Below, one piece after another: positions 58,290-64,000 of a stretch of DNA of 64,000 bases. The position numbers and the translations under genes were made by a program. The notes under the pieces are model-generated. The model was given only the letters and a program-made list of their open reading frames with translations, ran no database searches and had not been told where the DNA came from. The stretch spans positions 23,091,731 through 23,155,730 of the forward strand of contig CM056567.1 in NCBI GenBank assembly GCA_029721515.1, read 5' to 3'. The stretch is from Synanceia verrucosa. Lineage: Eukaryota; Chordata; Actinopteri; Perciformes; Synanceiidae. Positions within the stretch are counted from its first letter, which is position 1, and every line of letters starts with the position of its first letter.

Positions 58290-61200
58290 ATGTGGAGGAC
58301 AGCTCAGGTCTTGAATGTGAGACTTGCAGGAAGAGGAGCAGCCACTTTCTGTTCTGGAAACCCAACAAAACCTTCATCCTCCTCTTCGCCTTGGGTCAAC
58401 TCCTCTCCACGGCCCCGAGCAGAGAAACAGAGGAGGAGACGAGAACGAGAGGAGGTCATACTGTCAGGTGAACACAGGGTAAGCAGGAAAGAAGCATCAG
58501 GAAACAACATCCATCCATCCATTTTCTACCTCTTATCCTCTCATAGGGTCGCAGGGGGGCTGGAGTCTATCCCAGCTGTCTTAGGGTGAAAGACAGGGTA
58601 CACCCTGGACAAGTCTCCAGTTCATCACAGGACACATAGAGACAGACAACCACTCACACTCACATTCACACCTACGGTCAATTTAAATTAACCAATTAAC
58701 CTAATCCCCATGCATGTTTTTGGATGGTGGGAGGAAGCCGGAGTACCAGAGAGAACCCACACAGACACAGGAAGAACATGCAAACTCCACAGCAGATTGA
58801 CTGGTGTAATAAAGAAAACAATAAAGATAGATGTCACATAAAGGGCCAAAGGATGGTAGAGCAGGTCGCCTACCAGTCGGAAAGTTGGTCTTTCACTTCC
58901 TGTCTCCAGCAGAGCATGTGTCAGTCTGTCCTTGAGTGTGTATTGGCGTATGAATGTGAATGTAGTTTCCATTTTTGTTACATGTTAATGACTGTCTTTT
59001 GAAGCAAGCAAATCCTTCACCCTGCACCTTTTCAAGTGGTAGCTCATATGGAGTAAGTGATCTGGTTGACTTGTATTCGTTTCCAGATCGCTGAACAGGA
59101 AGCAGTGAAGTGGAGTGAGAGGCAGACGGTTGAGTACACTGCTCAAACACCTCCTGGGACAAAGAAAGGTGACTGCCCCTGTCACAGGTCTGGGACCAGC
59201 ACCAGCCTGTCCACCTGTTGTGTCTCCCTGCACACTGAGAAAATCCTTTCTTCTTTGCAGACACCAGCTCACACTTTCCATCCTCATACAGTCCAGAGTA
59301 TGTGGAGTCCCACTGGTACCAGTGGTGGGAGAAGCAGGGCTTCTTTTCTCCAGAGCAACATGTGAGCTTTTATTTCAATAATGCTATCATCAAGACATGA
59401 AGTTATTCTAAAATAACAGCAATACACTTCTGAATGGTCTGCTTTATTTTGAAAAAAAAACAAAAAAAAAAACAGACAGCTCAAGATATATACATCCCAA
59501 AGGATATTCTTTCTCTTATGTGATGGGTTAAATGCAAAGGACAAAGTTCATGTATGTACTTGTATATATATGTAACAATAAAGGCAGTTTAGTATATACA
59601 GTATCAAAAGTAAACAGATTTGAAATGTAATCTATACAGGGCAGAATAGTGCAAAATGCAATAGAGTGGAAAGAGTTCATACAATAGTTAATATGATCTG
59701 AAATAACTGTTGTGAAAAGCTAAATATTACAATTTAAATGTTCAATAAAAAATGCAATTAATCACGATTAAAGAAACGAATCGTTTGACAGCCCAAAATA
59801 TAAAACGTTTGTTTTTTTTGTTGCATTATGTCAGTCTGCTATTACTGGCTGACCGTGACTAACAGCCTGAAACACAACTTCAGTTTAACACCTTAGCTCT
59901 CTAGTTGCTTCTATCATCTTTAGAAGCTGAAAAAGTGTCCTGATATCTACCTGCCGTACAAATACAGATTTTTTTAGCTAAGTCAGTAATGAAAAGAGGC
60001 AAGTAAAACATCTTTAAATATAATTTAAAAACACAAACTGCATGCTTCTCACTAGTTTGTGTTATAAAAATGAACTGAAATGAAGTTAAACCCTTGTTTC
60101 TTCATTCCTCTTAAATGAAGAATGAGCTGATAGCACAACGGTAAGTCTAATTGGACAAACTGCTCAAAATGCGTAACAGTTAAAGAAGTTTAAAGCAGGT
60201 CATGAAGCAGAACTCCATTCAAAAAAAAATCAAGGAAACTAACAACACAGTCGTAACTAACGATCAACACACCGATAAAATTAGATTAAGCATCTTTTCT
60301 GAATCTGTTCAAGCTTCTCCTGTAATCTCCTGTAATAAAAGAGCATCGTTAAGTATTAATTTGTAACATGAAATGGACGAAAAGGAAAAGAGAAAAAGAC
60401 TCTCTTTTCTTAAACACAACGCACGGCCCCTCTGTGAAATTTTAGAACCCATTGTGGCCCGCGAGTCAAAAAGTTTGCCCACCCCTGGTGTACAATGCAG
60501 CAGGTAGGTTGCTCACCTCCTTTACACACTGCAAAGCTAAACTGTGTCCCCTTGTCACGTCCATCAGGAGGGGTTACATCACAGTGTGGATCAGACCTTC
60601 TCGCTATGTATCCCTCCGCCAAATGTGACCGGCACGCTGCACCTGGGCCACGCCCTGACTGTGGCCGTGGAAGACACTCTGGTCCGATGGTAACTGCCAA
60701 CACATGCAGCATGTTGTGTGAAGCCTTACCTGTTGATGGAGCAGTAAAACGTTGCTTTGTCCATCAGGAAGAGAATGCAGGGCTACAGAGTCCTGTGGGT
60801 CCCTGGTTGTGATCATGCAGGTATTGCAACGCAGGTATGACACTTTCTTTTTCCTCCTTCATGACAGTTTGGGATTTAAAGAATTGGTTCTTATTTTCTC
60901 TATTTTTACATGCTTACATAAAAATTAATTGTAATTACGTCATCGACAAACACAAGCCATACTGTTGTACTGTATATTCTCATGAACTTACATAAACTGT
61001 CATTCCTGTCTGTACGTATATATGATCCTTATCAAAGCTATAATTAATCATGCGTCTTTTGCACTCACTCTATTGCGCTGTGTTACTGTATTACCCACGG
61101 TTTGTTATGTTCAATTATATTTACTGCTATTTCCGCATTAACACGGTCCTCTGAGGTATGCACTACAACAAGCCTAATTGGACGAACTGCCCAAAAATGC

Positions 61201-63885
61201 AAAACAACTAAAGCCTTGTTCACAATACATGACTGTCAGAGAGAATCCGTGCTGTTCACACTACGTGACTCTCTCCTCCCTGGTCAGATTACAGGACTGG
61301 TCTGTCACAGGAGTGTTCACACTACACAACTCTGTATTCAGCAGGTGTGGTTGACTGCCGCACTGCTGTCCAGCCAGCCGCCTCCAGTCAAATGCGCCGC
61401 TTATTGTTTTCTACTAGTGCACAAGAGTTCAGGACAGGAGCTTTTCTTTTTCCACAACGTTTATGAACATCATTTATTAAACTTGCAGGATAAAGAAAAT
61501 GTCAGTGGCATTTTTTCCTGTATTTCAGTGTAAATATGAGTGACATTATTAATGAATATATGGACATATTGCCTTCCAAACACTAGAACAAAGCCTCTTC
61601 TTCTATCTTTGAAGATGGATTTTGGCTGTTTCAATGGTCACTGTAAACACTTGATCATTTGCTCACTAGATAAAGACGAGCAGGTTCATTTTGGTATTGG
61701 CGAGAGGAGGCTGACTGGACCAGCCTTGGCCCGCCCATAGTTCCTGTGACGCTGCACAAAATTTTGCGACCAAGTCAGTCTGGCCAATTTGTCTAGCTCT
61801 TCAATTTCACATGTCCTCAGGACTGGGGGCCGATGAAAATCAAGCATTTCCAAAGGCTCAATTGAGGCGTGTTTAAGGCAATGACGCACTAGTTTTGCGA
61901 CCGGAAACCTTCCTACCTCCCTGTCAACATGACAAGCATGGAGCAGCGGCAAACTTTCGTTACTACGAATCCGTCAGAGGAAAGGGTGGTCTTATTGGTT
62001 GAAGCTTCGTCCAGTAGCACACAGAGGCATTTGATTGATGAGAACTTGGTTTGCAAGGCAGCTTGGCCAGACTACGCTCACAGAGCTTTGTCGTCATGAT
62101 AGCCAGGCTATGACTGGACCAGAGTTAATGAGTTTTTCATTGTATACATGGATGAGAAGTACAACGCAGCCCTCCAGGATGTTTGTGCGCTACTATGAAG
62201 TGAAAGAACAAAAAGAGAACAGTTGTTGTTGCTGCCGCTGCAGCCCCCAACCTGCTCTCATTGGCTGGAGCTCTTTTTATGTCAGTGCAACTCGACTGGA
62301 TGTTTAGTAGGCTATAGATTCAGTTTTCATCGGCAACAAACAGTCAAGACCTCAGCGAGCCTCTAACTGGCATCTTTGAGGTGTTTGCATTTAGGCTCAC
62401 CCAGCTGGAGTGCCTCACCCCAAGTTGAAGCCACGTGCGCACACTTATCCTGGATTGGTTTCACCTGGCTTGATGAATCTGTCCCCTCATCCTTGCTAGG
62501 TCTTTGTACATCAGATTAAGCCTGGACTCTCTTGTTTTGATTAGTTGAACCCAGCTCAGTCACACTTATCCTGAATGTCTGAATCCTCCTTTTGTGCAGT
62601 GGACCCCAGGCTATGAAAATTACAAAGAAAACAAAAGAACACCTACAACTCATACACAATGAGGAGGGACTTAACTACAAACAAAAATACTATGAGACAC
62701 TCAAAACTACAGAGGCTCCAGAAATTCAAACACAAAAGCCCTCAGCTCTAGAGAGAAGAAAAAAAAAACTGAATGAACATAAATGCTTCTCACTGTGGCG
62801 GATTAAATAACTATAAATAAAAGACTGCACTAAGGCTACAAAAATTACAACAAAACAAACCACTCAGGAGCCACGAGGGAGCCACTGGAAACACTTGGAA
62901 CTGGAGCTGTGGAATGAGACAGGGAACATCTCGCACAGGACAAAGGGTAGACAAGACTATTTATACAAGAGGTTAGGGGACACAGGTGGAAACAATCAGG
63001 GCGGGGTTGACATTCACAGATGCAGGAACACAGGAGGGCAGGAAGCAAAATAATCTGAAGTGAGAGGGAGACAGAGTGTCTTCAGGCAGGCGCGGCACAA
63101 AAATGGGTATCTTAACCATAAGAGAAAGACAAAAACACAACAAAACGGACGCTAAAGTGCCCCCTTGGTTGGCAGAACACACTAAATTGCCCTCTTGGGT
63201 GGAAAAAACACTGAACTGAAAGTGAAACATAATAACATGCCCTTTTGGGATGCAAAAATGCACACTTAAATGCCGTCTTAAGTGGTGAGAATGCTCTGTA
63301 GGTGCCCTTTTTTCCTACCCCTCGAAAGTCTATGCACACCACTGACTAAGGGAGTGCTGTACAAACTGGAATCAAATGCCTTGTATGTGTAAACATACCT
63401 GGTCAATGACGCTGGTTATTATTCTAACAGGATTCCAATGTAAGAGTTTAACAGTTGTGTTTGCATTATAACTTTGTGAGATCCACTTGATTCGATTGTC
63501 TCAGCTGGAGCTCAGATTAGCTTCAGCTCAACTGTAGGATGCATTTCTACATCTTTCATTGTGTTATTCAGTTTTGTTTAGTTTTTATTGAACTGATATA
63601 ATTGAACTATGTGTTGTGTTTAGGCAGTGGTAGAGAGGAGGCTCCTGAGGGAAGGAGGAAAGCGCAGACAGGACTTCACTAGACAGGAGTTTCTACGTGA
63701 GGTGTGGAAATGGAAGAATGAGTGAGTCTCCTTCACATCAACACTTTCTGTCCACTGTTTTGTCCACACATGATTTTTGCTTCATAGTCTTGTGTGTCCA
63801 CAGGACAGGAAATGAGATCTACCAGCAGCTGAGGAGGCTTGGAGCTTCTCTGGACTGGAGCAGAGCCTGTTTCACTATGGATCCA
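58290..63885 (+). CDS. vars2: VARS2, mitochondrial valyl-tRNA synthetase (N-terminal seven coding exons)
   Basis: The enzyme charges mitochondrial tRNA-Val. Coding exons: 58290-58478, 59087-59168, 59261-59361, 60568-60689, 60768-60834, 63624-63721 and 63804-63885; phases agree at every join. The N-terminus MWRTAQVLNVRLAGRGAATF is basic, acid-free and fits a mitochondrial presequence. Exon 3 has YVESHWYQWWEKQGFFSPEQ. Exon 4 has IPPPNVTGTLHLGHALTVA, the class I HIGH box (HLGH). Exon 5 has YRVLWVPGCDHAGIATQ, and exon 7 LRRLGASLDWSRACFTMDP. HALTVA, VLWVPG and GASLDW resemble human VARS2 more than cytosolic VARS1, and there is no GST-like N-terminus. The editing, KMSKS and anticodon domains lie beyond the right edge. 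Confidence 0.93.
58513..58795 (-). mobile_element. SINE copy lacking the tRNA head
   Basis: Minus-strand SINE of the 33513 family: (atgg)n end at the left, then ctccagttcatcacaggac and catgcatgtttttggatgg. It stops before the tRNA-like head at about 58795. It lies in VARS2 intron 1. I could not define a target duplication. Confidence 0.85.
59362..60567. other. VARS2 intron 3 with hAT-like remnants
   Basis: 60420-60490 ends gtttgcccacccctg, an inverted hAT-type terminus. 59745-59800 (aatcacgattaaagaaacg ... gacagccc) looks like another remnant. No RNA gene recognised. Confidence 0.45.
60835..63623. other. VARS2 intron 5, mostly unrecognised repeats
   Basis: 61190-61340 repeats gttcacactac phrases. 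61705-62115 is bounded by ctgactggaccag and tgactggaccag phrases and may be a small element. 63140-63260 has three imperfect tgcccttttgggatgcaaaa-type units. No exon was found until 63624. Confidence 0.4.
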
Positions 63886-64000
63886 GTAAGAGGCTGTGCT
63901 GCTCACTTATTAGAGCACATGGGAAAGGATTAGTGTGTGTGCTAAGTCCTGTTTGATTATTCATGCAGTTCTTTTTAGGTGAGCGTGACGTATAGGCAAG

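Noticed and set aside
61102..61533. A 143-residue frame in VARS2 intron 5
   Set aside because: No domain or splice context, and it covers repeated gttcacactac phrases of an apparent DNA repeat.
58290..63885. Cytosolic VARS1
   Set aside because: The first exon gives a mitochondrial-type presequence and no GST-like domain, and HALTVA, VLWVPG and GASLDW fit VARS2 better.

Overview
The window looks like a piece of a ray-finned fish (teleost) chromosome. It has intron-split vertebrate genes, compact GT-AG introns, and a dense load of transposons typical of fish: Tc1 elements, hAT elements with 8-bp target duplications, L2-type LINEs, a tRNA-headed SINE and a Ty1/copia-type element. Nothing in it is prokaryotic. 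Several long open frames are transposon proteins or accidents of tandem repeats, not host genes.

Layout, left to right. (1) 2986-27351, minus strand: thirteen coding exons of the phosphoinositide phosphatase SACM1L, from the start codon to the exon with the CX5R catalytic motif. The C-terminal third, with the membrane anchor, is not in the window. Its introns hold a copia-type retroelement broken by a Tc1-like transposon that itself took two SINE and one LINE insertion, two closely similar copies of a second Tc1 family (one apparently intact), and three or more LINE fragments. (2) 28040-30131, plus strand: a TATA/TOP promoter gene with small non-coding exons whose introns hold three box C/D snoRNAs. 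Two are SNORD52-like and one is SNORD48-like, which points to the SNHG32 (C6orf48) host gene. (3) 31627-32511, plus strand: a single-coding-exon homologue of C6orf47, with spliced 5' UTR exons. (4) 33-39 kb: SINE, a large TIR element with a hAT nested in it, and unannotated sequence. (5) 39149-47545: a degraded LTR retroelement (retrovirus-like) whose leader has become a roughly 2-kb minisatellite, followed by a LINE fragment with a restriction-like endonuclease domain. (6) 50777-57406, minus strand: PPP1R11 in three exons, with a nearly complete L2 LINE in intron 2. (7) 58290 onward, plus strand: the first seven coding exons of mitochondrial valyl-tRNA synthetase VARS2, head to head with PPP1R11 and running off the right edge.

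Four of the five host loci (SNHG32, C6orf47, PPP1R11, VARS2) have human counterparts in the MHC region of chromosome 6p21-22, so the window is probably a conserved MHC-linked block. The host genes are housekeeping in character: PI4P turnover, rRNA methylation guides, PP1 inhibition and mitochondrial translation. All work here is by eye. Exon borders were checked by reading-phase arithmetic, but no alignment or expression data were available.
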